NCBI RefSeq assembly: GCF_020164785.1
Contig: NZ_JAIUGX010000004.1
Location: 372,001-436,000 of the forward strand
DNA length: 64,000 bases
From: Mesorhizobium sp. ES1-1
GTDB taxonomy: Bacteria; Pseudomonadota; Alphaproteobacteria; Rhizobiales; Rhizobiaceae
Direction: 5' to 3'
Positions 44,741 through 53,252 of the stretch are shown here, piece after piece. The position numbers were made by a program, and so were the translations under genes. Below the pieces are notes generated by a model. That model saw nothing but the letters and a program-made list of their open reading frames with translations. It was not told the origin of the DNA and did no database searches. Position 1 is the first letter of the stretch; each line of letters begins with the position of its first letter.

Positions 44741-47188
44741 TTACATCCTCACCCGTTCCGATTTCGGATCGTACATCGGCTTAATCGATGCTTCGGCCGT
44801 GAAACGCTCGCCGGCGATCTCGATCTCGTAGGATGAAGCCAATACATCCGCTTCGCTCTCGCCTTGGCATGGCACATAGCCCAGGCCTATGGCGCCGCCG
44901 AGATGGTGGCCGTAATTGCCTGACGTGATAGGCCCCACGATCTTGCCGTCGCGCAGGATCGCTTCATTGTGGAACAGAAAGGGCTGGGGATCTTTGAGCC
45001 GGAACTGCACCAGCCGCCGGCTCAATCCGGCTTCTTTCTTTCTCAGCACCGCATCGCGGCCGATGAAGTCGCCCTTGGCGGTCTTCACCGCGAAACCAAG
45101 CCCGGCCTCGAGCACATTGTCCTCGTCGGTGATGTCATGGCCGAAATGACGAAACGCTTTTTCGATGCGGCAGGAATCCAGCGTATGCAGGCCGCAGAGC
45201 TTCAGGCGGACGTCGGCGCCTGCCTCTTCCATTGCTTCGAAGACATGGGCTGCCTGGTCGGTCGAGACATAGAGTTCCCAGCCGAGTTCGCCGACATAGG
45301 TCACGCGGTGGGCGCGGGCCAGGCCCATGCCGATCTCGATCTCCTGGAACGTCCCAAACGGATGAGCCTCGTTGGAGAAATCATTCGGGCTGACCTTCTG
45401 GATCAGCGTCCGCGCGTCGGGGCCCATCAGGCAGAGCACGCTTTCGGCGGCCGTCACATCAGTGATGACCACAAATTCGTCCTTCAGGTGCTTGCGCAGC
45501 CAGGCGAGATCACGCTGCAGCGTGGCGCCGGGCACGACGAGGAAGTAGGCCGTATCCGACAGCCGCGACACTGTCAGGTCGCTCTCGATGCCGCCACGCT
45601 GGTTGAGCATCTGCGTGTAGACGATCTTGCCTGGTGCGACGTCCATGTCGTTGGCGCAGAGCTTCTGCAGAAAGGCGCAGGCATCGCGGCCCTCGACACG
45701 GATCTTGCCGAAGGAGGTCATGTCGAACAGACCGACCCCATTCCTGACCGCTAGATGCTCGTCGCGCTGATTGTCGAACCAGTTCTGCCGTTTCCAAGAG
45801 TATCGGTATTCACGCTCCTGGCCATCGCGGGCAAACCAGTTGGCGCGCTCCCAGCCAGCGACTTCGCCGAAAACGGCACCGCGCGCCTTCAGATGCTCAT
45901 GCAGCGGCGAACGTCGTACATTTCTGGAGGTCGCCATCTGCCGATAAGGGAAATGGTCGGCATAGAGCAGGCCGAGCGTTTCGGAGACGCGCTCCTTGAG
46001 ATAGCGTCGGTTCTTCTGAAACGGCTGGGCGCGGCGGATGTCGACTTCCCAGAGGTCGAAGGGCGCTTCGCCGTCGTTGATCCACTGGGCCAACGCCATG
46101 CCGGCGCCGCCGGACGAAACGATGCCGATCGAATTGTAGCCCGTTGCCATCCAGTAGCCCGACAGTTCCGGCGCCTCGCCGAGATAGTAGCGGTCGTCCG
46201 GTGTGAAGCTCTCGGGGCCGTTGAAGAAGGTGTGAATGCCGGCGGTCGCCAGCATCGGCATGCGGTTGACCCCCATTTCCAGGATCGGTTCGAAATGGTC
46301 CATATCCTCGGGCAGTTGGTCGAAGCAGAAATCCTCGCGGATGCCGTTCATGCCCCACGGCTTCGCCACCGGCTCGAAGGCGCCGAGCATCATCTTGCCG
46401 GCGTCCTCCTTGTAATAGGCGCACTCGTCGGGGACTCGTAGTACCGGCAGGCGGCTGAGGCCGGGTATCGGCTCGGTGACGAGATAGAAGTGCTCGCAGG
46501 CATGAAGTGGGATGGTCACGCCGTTCTGCGCGCCCAGTTCGCGAGCCCACATGCCGGCGCAATTGACGACGATGTCGGCCTCGATCGTGCCCTGGTCCTC
46601 GCCCTGCGCCCAGGACACGCCAGTGACGCGGCCAGCCCTGGTGTGAACCTTGGTGACCTTGACGTTCTCCATGACGGTCGCGCCGCGCTGGCGCGCGCCT
46701 TTGGCCAGCGCCATGGCGATGTTGGCGGGGTCGCACTGGCCGTCGAGGGGGAGGTGCACGGCGCCGACGACATCGGAGACGTTGAGATGCGGGTACATCT
46801 CCTTGACCTCGCGGGGGGAGATCTCGCGGACGTCGACATCGAAGGCGCGTGCCAACGATGCCTGCCTGTAGATCTCATGCTTGCGCTCTTCGGTCAGGGC
46901 CACGGTGATCGAGCCGACCTGGCGCATGCCGGTGCCGACATCGGTCTCGGCTTCCAGCTTGACGTAGAGATCGGCCGAGTACTTGGCCAGGCGAGTCATG
47001 TTCTGCGAGCCACGCAACTGGCCGATCAGGCCGGCGGCGTGCCAGGTCGTGCCGGAGGTCAGCTGCTTTCGTTCGAGAAGAACGATATCCGTCCAGCCGA
47101 GCTTTGCCAGATGATAGGCGACCGAACAGCCGGAAACTCCGCCGCCGATGATTACAGCGCGGGCTTTGGTAGGTATGGTCTTGGTCAT
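44741..47188 (-). CDS. FAD/GcvT-type N-methyl amine dehydrogenase (dimethylglycine/sarcosine dehydrogenase-like), paralogue 1
   Basis: 815 residues. N-terminal FAD-dependent amine oxidase fold with GGGVSG at 15-20 and the probable flavinylation His in TTWH50AAG. From about residue 430 a tetrahydrofolate-binding GcvT domain, with VRNGVGLFDMTSFGKIRV and a C-terminal barrel. Such fusions remove N-methyl groups from dimethylglycine or sarcosine and transfer formaldehyde to folate. It overlaps the aminotransferase stop by 4 bp and ends the operon. Substrate between DMG, sarcosine and other N-methyl amino acids is undecided. Confidence 0.88.
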   Translation of the reverse strand: MTKTIPTKARAVIIGGGVSGCSVAYHLAKLGWTDIVLLERKQLTSGTTWHAAGLIGQLRGSQNMTRLAKYSADLYVKLEAETDVGTGMRQVGSITVALTEERKHEIYRQASLARAFDVDVREISPREVKEMYPHLNVSDVVGAVHLPLDGQCDPANIAMALAKGARQRGATVMENVKVTKVHTRAGRVTGVSWAQGEDQGTIEADIVVNCAGMWARELGAQNGVTIPLHACEHFYLVTEPIPGLSRLPVLRVPDECAYYKEDAGKMMLGAFEPVAKPWGMNGIREDFCFDQLPEDMDHFEPILEMGVNRMPMLATAGIHTFFNGPESFTPDDRYYLGEAPELSGYWMATGYNSIGIVSSGGAGMALAQWINDGEAPFDLWEVDIRRAQPFQKNRRYLKERVSETLGLLYADHFPYRQMATSRNVRRSPLHEHLKARGAVFGEVAGWERANWFARDGQEREYRYSWKRQNWFDNQRDEHLAVRNGVGLFDMTSFGKIRVEGRDACAFLQKLCANDMDVAPGKIVYTQMLNQRGGIESDLTVSRLSDTAYFLVVPGATLQRDLAWLRKHLKDEFVVITDVTAAESVLCLMGPDARTLIQKVSPNDFSNEAHPFGTFQEIEIGMGLARAHRVTYVGELGWELYVSTDQAAHVFEAMEEAGADVRLKLCGLHTLDSCRIEKAFRHFGHDITDEDNVLEAGLGFAVKTAKGDFIGRDAVLRKKEAGLSRRLVQFRLKDPQPFLFHNEAILRDGKIVGPITSGNYGHHLGGAIGLGYVPCQGESEADVLASSYEIEIAGERFTAEASIKPMYDPKSERVRM

Positions 47189-48366
47189 GCGGCCTCGCGA
47201 CGATAGCTGGATGTAAAGCGGCGCAAGCGAAGCGCGGCCTCTTGAAGGACAGGCTCCGGCTGGCAGAGGCTGACGCGGATATGGCCGGCGGCGGCTTCGC
47301 CAAAGCTGGAGCCCGGCATCACGCCTACATTCTCCGCGTCGAGAAAGGCCCAGGCGAATTTCTCGTCGTCGGGTTCGATGGTGGATATGTCGAGCATGAC
47401 ATACATGCCGCCCTCGGAACCGCGCACGGTGACGTCGTTCATGCCGCGTACTGCATCGAGGAAGACGGTGCGGCGCGCCGCGTAGCGCTCGGCGATGTCC
47501 TTCACGCCATACCGCTCCTCGAGCGCCTCGGCACAGGCGATGGAGATGAAAGCGGGCAGCCCGTATGTCGTCACCAGATTGAGATTGGTCAGCAGCGTGA
47601 TCATCTCCTGGGGGCCTGTCAGCCAGCCCATGCGCCAGCCGGTCATGCCATGGCTCTTGGACATGGAATTGATGACCAGCGTGCGTTCAGCCATGCCAGG
47701 CAAGGATCGCGGCGAGACGTGCTCCCCGCCGCCGAGCGTCCAGTAGACCTCGTCCGACAGCATCCAGAGATCATGCTCGCGGCAGATTTCAGCCACCTGC
47801 TCCAAGCGCTCACGCGTATACACCGCGCCGGTCGGGTTGTTCGGCGTGTTGATCAGGATGGCGCGCGTGTTTGGCCTGAGCGCTGCGCGGATCATGTCGG
47901 CGCGTGGCTGGAAACCATCCTCGGCCGGCGTCTCGACGACTGTGAAGCTGGCGCCGGCGGCACTGAACGTATTGGGGTAGGTGGCGTAGTAGGGAGCCAC
48001 GACAATGGCGTGGTCCCCCTGGTCGAGAACAGCCTGCACCGAGGCGTAAAGAGCGGCCTGCCCGCCGGGGGTAGCGATCACCTGCTCTGGCGTCGTTTCG
48101 ACGCCGGTGCAGGCGCTCGACGCCGCCGCCATGGCCTGGCGCAGGCGCGGCACGCCTGCAAGCGGGGTGTAGTGGTGATTGCTGCCGCGAACCGCGGTCA
48201 CGCAGGCCCCGATCGTTTCCGCCGGCGTATCGAAGTCATGGTCGCCGACAGAAAGCATGATGATGTCCTCACCGGCTTCCTTGCGGGCCCAGGCGGCGGA
48301 GTGAACTTCCCAGCCATCCTTGCCCGACGGCACGATGCCGGAAATGCGCGATGATGGTCTAGGCAT
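47185..48366 (-). CDS. Fold-type I aminotransferase
   Basis: A 393-residue class I/II PLP enzyme: TPNNPTG at 174-180, D205 with Y208 in LSDEVY, PLP lysine K237 in SMSKSHGMTGWRMG and the C-terminal carboxylate Arg in HIRVSLCQP. Relatives act on aspartate, alanine or methionine-type substrates. In this operon it may process the amino acid produced from demethylation, or a homocysteine-derived product. Start ATG 48366, overlapping the previous gene by 8 bp; an in-frame extension (48459) is rejected. Confidence 0.87.
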   Translation of the reverse strand: MPRPSSRISGIVPSGKDGWEVHSAAWARKEAGEDIIMLSVGDHDFDTPAETIGACVTAVRGSNHHYTPLAGVPRLRQAMAAASSACTGVETTPEQVIATPGGQAALYASVQAVLDQGDHAIVVAPYYATYPNTFSAAGASFTVVETPAEDGFQPRADMIRAALRPNTRAILINTPNNPTGAVYTRERLEQVAEICREHDLWMLSDEVYWTLGGGEHVSPRSLPGMAERTLVINSMSKSHGMTGWRMGWLTGPQEMITLLTNLNLVTTYGLPAFISIACAEALEERYGVKDIAERYAARRTVFLDAVRGMNDVTVRGSEGGMYVMLDISTIEPDDEKFAWAFLDAENVGVMPGSSFGEAAAGHIRVSLCQPEPVLQEAALRLRRFTSSYRREAA

Positions 48367-49264
48367 GGATATCTCCCGAAATCTCATAGCCCGCCCGTTC
48401 GAGCCGGTCGCGCAGAGCGGCGATATGGGGCGGTCCGACTTCGCAGCAGCCGCCGACAATCTCGGCGCCAGCCTCTATCCAGCCAGTTGCCTGTTCGGCA
48501 TAGGCATCCGGACCGAGGTCGTGACGGGCGTGCAGCACATCGACGGTGCCGCCGTGCTTGAGCGCCTCGGTCGAGGTGAAGCCGTTGGCGTATGCGCCGA
48601 CCCGGCCGCCGAGTTCGATCAGTTCAGGCAAGGCCGCCGTGATCGCTTCCGGCCGGCAGCAGTTCAACAGCCGCGCCGCTAACGGCAAGCCGTCTAGCGC
48701 GCTTGCCGCCGTGGCGATCGTTTCACCGCTGCGCAGGCGCGGCTTGCCGTGATCGGCGAGCGTCCACGACACCCATACCGGTTTTCCGCTTTCTGATGCG
48801 GCGGTAACAGCCGCGCGCGCCTCGTCGGCCGACGCCATGGTTTCGCACAGGAACAGATCGACCCCATCGGCCTGTTCGGCGACAATCCGACGGTAGATGT
48901 CCAGCGTGTCCTGGTAGGAAATCGTCAACGCCGGCGCGTAGCTGCCGAACAGGGGCGACAGGCAGCCGGCGATCGCCGTGTCGCCAGCCTCGTCTCGGGC
49001 CTGCCTTGCCAACTCGATGCCGCGCTGCTGCAGCGGCTTGAACAGATCTTCGGCACCCTCGCGGGCCAAACGCTCCGGCGTTGCCGAATAGGTGTTGATG
49101 GTGATGACGCGGGCACCGGCACGGATGAATTCGGCGTGCAGGTCGCGCACCAGATCGGGCTCATCGATCAGCACCCTGGCCGACCAAAGCGGCGTTGGCT
49201 CGGATTTGCTGCGCCGGACCAGCTCCTGGCCCATGCCGCCGTCGGTTAGGACGACTTTCTTCAT
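48359..49264 (-). CDS. Homocysteine S-methyltransferase family protein
   Basis: A 301-residue barrel with the zinc-cysteine signature: C202 in NCCRP and C273-C274 in GGCCEVGPPH. The N-terminal TDGGMGQEL and ITINTYSATPERL complete the pattern. Family members (MmuM, BHMT) move methyl groups from S-methylmethionine or betaine to homocysteine. With two dehydrogenases in the same operon, a betaine-type donor fits, yet BHMT versus MmuM function cannot be decided. Overlaps both neighbours (4 and 8 bp). Confidence 0.87.
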   Translation of the reverse strand: MKKVVLTDGGMGQELVRRSKSEPTPLWSARVLIDEPDLVRDLHAEFIRAGARVITINTYSATPERLAREGAEDLFKPLQQRGIELARQARDEAGDTAIAGCLSPLFGSYAPALTISYQDTLDIYRRIVAEQADGVDLFLCETMASADEARAAVTAASESGKPVWVSWTLADHGKPRLRSGETIATAASALDGLPLAARLLNCCRPEAITAALPELIELGGRVGAYANGFTSTEALKHGGTVDVLHARHDLGPDAYAEQATGWIEAGAEIVGGCCEVGPPHIAALRDRLERAGYEISGDIHA

Positions 49265-51714
49265 GCGCGCAGCCTCTCGTTCTTCGGGTCCCAGAGCGGC
49301 TCGTCCTTCTGCACGATCGCCTTGAAGCGGTCGCCGAAAATTTCGACCTCTATGATGGTACCGGGTTCCGCCAGATCGGCGCGCAGCATGCCGAGCGCGA
49401 TCGACTTGTCGATGCGATGGCCCCAGCCGCCAGACGTGGTTTCGCCGACGATTTGGCCATCGTGCCACAATGTCGAGACGGAAGGAGCGTCGCAGTCGCC
49501 GGGGTTCTCGATGACCAGCGTGACAAAGCGCTTCTTCACGCCCTGCTGCTTTTCGTTGAGCAGCGCCGCCTTGCCGCGAAAATCGGGCTTGTCCCATCTG
49601 ACGAAGCGCTCGAGGCCACCCTGCAGGAGCGAATAGTCGGTCGACAGGTCGCCTTTCCAGGTGCGGTAGGCTTTTTCGAGCCTGAGCGAATCGAGCGCGT
49701 ACATGCCGAACGGCTTCAACCCATGCTTTTGGCCGGCCGCCCAGACGGCGTCGAAAACGGTTGATGTGTCTTCGACCCTGGTGTGGATTTCCCAACCGAG
49801 TTCGCCGGCGAAGGACACACGCACCAGCCTTGCCCAGCTGCCGGCGATGCTGGTTTCCTGGTGCGTCAGCCATGGCAGGGCAAGATCGGCTCCGCAAACC
49901 TCGGCGAGGATCCTGCGCGAGTTCGGGCCGGCGAGGATCTGGGTCGAATAGTCTTCCGTGCGGTCGATCAGCCTGAAGGTCGCGTCCTTCGGCATGTGCG
50001 ATTCCAGCCATTCGAAATCGTGCCATTGCGCCACCGCCGCGGTTATCAGCGTCATCAGATGCTCGTCATGGCGGACGACCGACATCTCGGTGACGATCCG
50101 ACCCTTGTCGTCGGCGAAGTAGACCAGGCCGATGCGGCCGGGCTTCGGCACCAGTCCGGTGACCTGCAGGCCAAGCCATTCGGCAGCGCCCGGACCTTCG
50201 AGGTTGAAGCGCGAGAAGCCCGGCAGGTCAAGAATGCCGGCAGCGTCGCGCACGGCCAGGCATTCCTCACGGACGCGATGCTGCCAGGGCCCGTCGCGGC
50301 GGAAGGTGAGCGTGGCTTCCTCGGAAATGTCGTCGCCGGGCTGCGCGTACCAGATGGCGCGCTCCCAGCCATTATAAGCGTCGAAGCGGCCGCCAAGCGC
50401 CTTGAGGCGGTCATGGATGGGCGACAGTTTCCTGTCGCGACCTTCCGGCCAGGGGTGGTGCGGGAACTGGATGGCATATTCGTTGCCATAGATTTCCATG
50501 CCCTTGGCGACGCAATAGTCGGGCGCCGAGGCAAAGCTGGTGAAGCGGCGCGGGTCGCAGGACCACATGTCCCATTCGGTCTGGCCTTGCGTCACCCATT
50601 CGGCCAGCACCTTGCCCGCACCTCCGCCCTGGGCGATGCCGAAGGTGAAGACACAGGCTTCGAAGGCATTCGGCACGCCGGGCATCGGCCCGATCAGCGG
50701 ATTGCCGTCCGGCGTATAGGGGATCGGCCCGTTGATGACCTTGGACAGGCCGGCGGTGCCGAGGATCGGCACGCGGGCGACGGCATCGGCAAGGTAATCT
50801 TCGAGTCGGTCGAGATCGTCGGGAAACAGCTGGAAGGAGAAGTCCTCGGGCATCCGATCGTTGTGCGTTGCCCAGTGCGCGCGGCAGTTGCGCTCGTAGG
50901 GGCCGAGATTCATGCCGTTCTTTTCCTGCCGCAGATAGTAGGAGGTGTCGACGTCGCGCAGCAGCGGCAATTTCCTTCCCTGCTCCTTCGACCATGCCGC
51001 CAGTTCGGGGATTTCTTCGAACAGGATGTACTGGTGGCTCATCACCATCATCGGCACGTCGCGGCCGAACATCCTGCCCACTTCGGCGGCGCGGTAGCCG
51101 GCGGCGTTGACGACGACCTCGCAGCGGATTTCACCCTGCGCCGTCTCCACAACCCATTCGTCGTGCTCTCGCCGCGCGCCGGTAACCGGGCAGAATCGGA
51201 TGATCCTGGCACCAAGGTCGCGGGCGCCCTTGGCCAAAGCCTGGGTCAACTGGGCGGGATCGATGTCGCCATCATTTGGGTCATAGAGCGCACCCTTCAG
51301 GTCATGCGTCTCGATGAAGGGATAGCGCCGCTTGATGTCCTCGACGCCCACCACGTCGATGTCCATGCCCTGGTAGCGGCCCATGCCCTTGGCGCGCTGG
51401 AATTCCTGCAAGCGCTCGACAGAGTGGGCAAGCCGCAGTGAACCGGTGACGTGGTAATTCATGGGATATCCGACGGCGTCGGCCAACCCGCGATAGAGCT
51501 CTGTCGAATAACGCTGCATGTTCATCAGCGACCAGGACGACGAGAAGGTCGGCACATTGCCGGCGGCATGCCAGGTGGAGCCGGAGGTGAGTTCGTTCTT
51601 TTCGAGAAGCACGCAGTCGGTCCAACCTGCCTTGGCAAGATGATAGAGAGCCGAGGTGCCCACGGCGCCGCCTCCGATGATCACTACGCGTGCTGTGCTC
51701 GGCAAACCGGCCAT
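49261..51714 (-). CDS. FAD/GcvT-type N-methyl amine dehydrogenase, paralogue 2
   Basis: 817 residues with the same architecture as the distal gene 44741-47188: GGGAVG at 14-19, flavinylation-type His in STWH49AAG, FAD oxidase body and a C-terminal GcvT folate domain (from about residue 440). The N-terminal substrate-loop region differs clearly from paralogue 1 (GNVPTFSSSW versus GLIGQLRGSQ), so the two probably take different substrates, perhaps successive ones. It follows the regulator by 39 bp and overlaps the methyltransferase. Confidence 0.88.
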   Translation of the reverse strand: MAGLPSTARVVIIGGGAVGTSALYHLAKAGWTDCVLLEKNELTSGSTWHAAGNVPTFSSSWSLMNMQRYSTELYRGLADAVGYPMNYHVTGSLRLAHSVERLQEFQRAKGMGRYQGMDIDVVGVEDIKRRYPFIETHDLKGALYDPNDGDIDPAQLTQALAKGARDLGARIIRFCPVTGARREHDEWVVETAQGEIRCEVVVNAAGYRAAEVGRMFGRDVPMMVMSHQYILFEEIPELAAWSKEQGRKLPLLRDVDTSYYLRQEKNGMNLGPYERNCRAHWATHNDRMPEDFSFQLFPDDLDRLEDYLADAVARVPILGTAGLSKVINGPIPYTPDGNPLIGPMPGVPNAFEACVFTFGIAQGGGAGKVLAEWVTQGQTEWDMWSCDPRRFTSFASAPDYCVAKGMEIYGNEYAIQFPHHPWPEGRDRKLSPIHDRLKALGGRFDAYNGWERAIWYAQPGDDISEEATLTFRRDGPWQHRVREECLAVRDAAGILDLPGFSRFNLEGPGAAEWLGLQVTGLVPKPGRIGLVYFADDKGRIVTEMSVVRHDEHLMTLITAAVAQWHDFEWLESHMPKDATFRLIDRTEDYSTQILAGPNSRRILAEVCGADLALPWLTHQETSIAGSWARLVRVSFAGELGWEIHTRVEDTSTVFDAVWAAGQKHGLKPFGMYALDSLRLEKAYRTWKGDLSTDYSLLQGGLERFVRWDKPDFRGKAALLNEKQQGVKKRFVTLVIENPGDCDAPSVSTLWHDGQIVGETTSGGWGHRIDKSIALGMLRADLAEPGTIIEVEIFGDRFKAIVQKDEPLWDPKNERLRA

Positions 51715-51753
51715 GTTCTTCTCCAGACTTCGTTCAGCGAAATGATTTATCGT

Positions 51754-52341
51754 TCAATAGACCGGCGGCGAAACCACCCAGATGACAACAGCCGGCTCAG
51801 TGCCGGGATTCCGCCAGCGGAACGGCTTGCCGTCGAACCGGAAAGAGTCGCCTTCGCCGAGCCGATGCCAGACCCCTGCGATCTCGATGTCGAAGGCGCC
51901 GGAGACCACGAAGCCGGCTTCCTCGGTCGGCCGGCGAGCCTCGGTTCTGAGGGCAGCGCCGGGCGCGAAGACAGAACGCAGCATCTCGAAACTGCCGCCG
52001 AGGTCGGGCGACAGAAGCTCCTCCACCAGGCCGGACTCGCTTGTGCCAAGCCTGCGGCGGCTGCCCACGCGCACGACCACGCCGCGCTCGATCTCGGCTG
52101 GAACGTCATGGCTGAAGAACAGGCTGACCGGCACGCCGAACAGCTCGGCGAAGGCCCTGATGTCACCTATTGACGGCACGGACAGGCCACGCTCGACCTG
52201 ACTGACCCATCCGACCGAACGGCCAAGCTTCGAGCCGATCTCGGCCAGCGTCAATCCGCGCGCCTTGCGCAAGGCCCTGATATCGCTCGCCAGGAGGCGT
52301 TCGTCAGGCTCTTGCGACGTCTTGGCGAGGCTTGAGGACAA
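51754..52341 (-). CDS. XRE-type HTH regulator with C-terminal cupin
   Basis: A 195-residue regulator: a helix-turn-helix at about 18-75 (ALRKARGLTLAEIGSKLGRSVG) and a cupin sensor at about 120-195 (EEAGFVVSGAFDIEIAG, GEGDSFRFDG). PuuR/BetR-like relatives sense small organic acids or amines. It leads the N-methyl amine operon and probably controls it and itself; the inverted repeat at 52351-52379 begins 10 bp upstream of its start. Confidence 0.88.
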   Translation of the reverse strand: MSSSLAKTSQEPDERLLASDIRALRKARGLTLAEIGSKLGRSVGWVSQVERGLSVPSIGDIRAFAELFGVPVSLFFSHDVPAEIERGVVVRVGSRRRLGTSESGLVEELLSPDLGGSFEMLRSVFAPGAALRTEARRPTEEAGFVVSGAFDIEIAGVWHRLGEGDSFRFDGKPFRWRNPGTEPAVVIWVVSPPVY

Positions 52342-52350
52342 AGCGGCCCT

Positions 52351-52379
52351 TCATGAAAAAAATAGATCAATTTTCATGA
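52351..52379. promoter_or_regulatory. Candidate operator of the XRE-cupin regulator
   Basis: TCATGAAAA (52351-52359) and TTTTCATGA (52371-52379) form a perfect inverted repeat with an 11-bp spacer. A third CATGAAAAA half-site lies at 52391-52399. The group stands between the regulator gene and the divergent nitroreductase gene. Sequence and position fit an autoregulatory operator; the protein-site link is inferred. Confidence 0.6.
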
Positions 52380-52521
52380 AAGATCAGACCCATGAAAAAA
52401 TCAAGCGGATTTTCACCGCTCCGGAAGATTTGCTTGCACGATTTTGGTGCTTCATGCAAAGGCTCGGGCGCGAAGGGCGATTGGGGACGTCCGATCAAGA
52501 AGAGCGGTCAAGGGACGACCC

Positions 52522-53226
52522 ATGCTGGACAACAACACCCGGATGGCGGGCGATGCCGAGATTGTCGACGAGGCAATCGTGTCCCGCCGCTCGGTACGGG
52601 CATTCCTGCCAGACATGGTCGACGACGACACGATCCGCGCGATCCTGGCGGTTGCGGCGCGGGCTCCCTCCGGCACCAACATGCAGCCTTGGAATGTCTA
52701 TGTCACCAAGGGCGAGACCAAGCAGCGGATAAGCGATGCCATTCTCAACTCGGGCATTCGCGCCGAGAAGGCCGATTGGGACGAGTACAAGTATTATCCC
52801 ACCCAGTTCTTCGAACCCTATCTGACCCGTCGCCGCGCCAATGGGTTCGGCCTCTATGGCGCGCTCGGCATCGGCCGTCGGGAGGTCGACAAGATGAGGG
52901 CTCAGCACGACCGCAACTTCGTCTTCTTCGACGCCCCAATCGGCATGATCTTCACAATCGACCGCCGGCTCAACCAGGGTTCCTGGATCGACTATGGCAT
53001 GTTCCTGCAAAACATCATGGTGGCGGCGCGAGGGCGGGGCCTCCACACTTGCCCGCAGGCAGCCTTCGCCCCCTATCATCGGCAGATCAGGCCTGTGCTC
53101 AACATTCCAGACGAGGAAATCGTGGTGTGCGGCATGGCGCTCGGCCACGAAGACACCTCTAAGCCCGAGAACGCCTTCCGCACCGACCGCGTGCCATTGG
53201 AAGAGTGGGTGACGTTCCGCGAATAG
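52522..53226 (+). CDS. Nitroreductase-family flavoprotein
   Basis: A 234-residue FMN-dependent NADH/NADPH oxidoreductase: SRRSVRAFLPDMV with the FMN-phosphate arginines, ARAPSGTNMQPW and VCGMALGHED near the end. Members reduce nitro compounds or quinones or act on iodotyrosine; the exact role is unknown. Start ATG 52522 with AAGGGA upstream. It diverges from the regulator and may share its operator. Confidence 0.85.
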   Translation: MLDNNTRMAGDAEIVDEAIVSRRSVRAFLPDMVDDDTIRAILAVAARAPSGTNMQPWNVYVTKGETKQRISDAILNSGIRAEKADWDEYKYYPTQFFEPYLTRRRANGFGLYGALGIGRREVDKMRAQHDRNFVFFDAPIGMIFTIDRRLNQGSWIDYGMFLQNIMVAARGRGLHTCPQAAFAPYHRQIRPVLNIPDEEIVVCGMALGHEDTSKPENAFRTDRVPLEEWVTFRE

Positions 53227-53252
53227 AAACGCGGCATGCCGGCAACTGCCGG

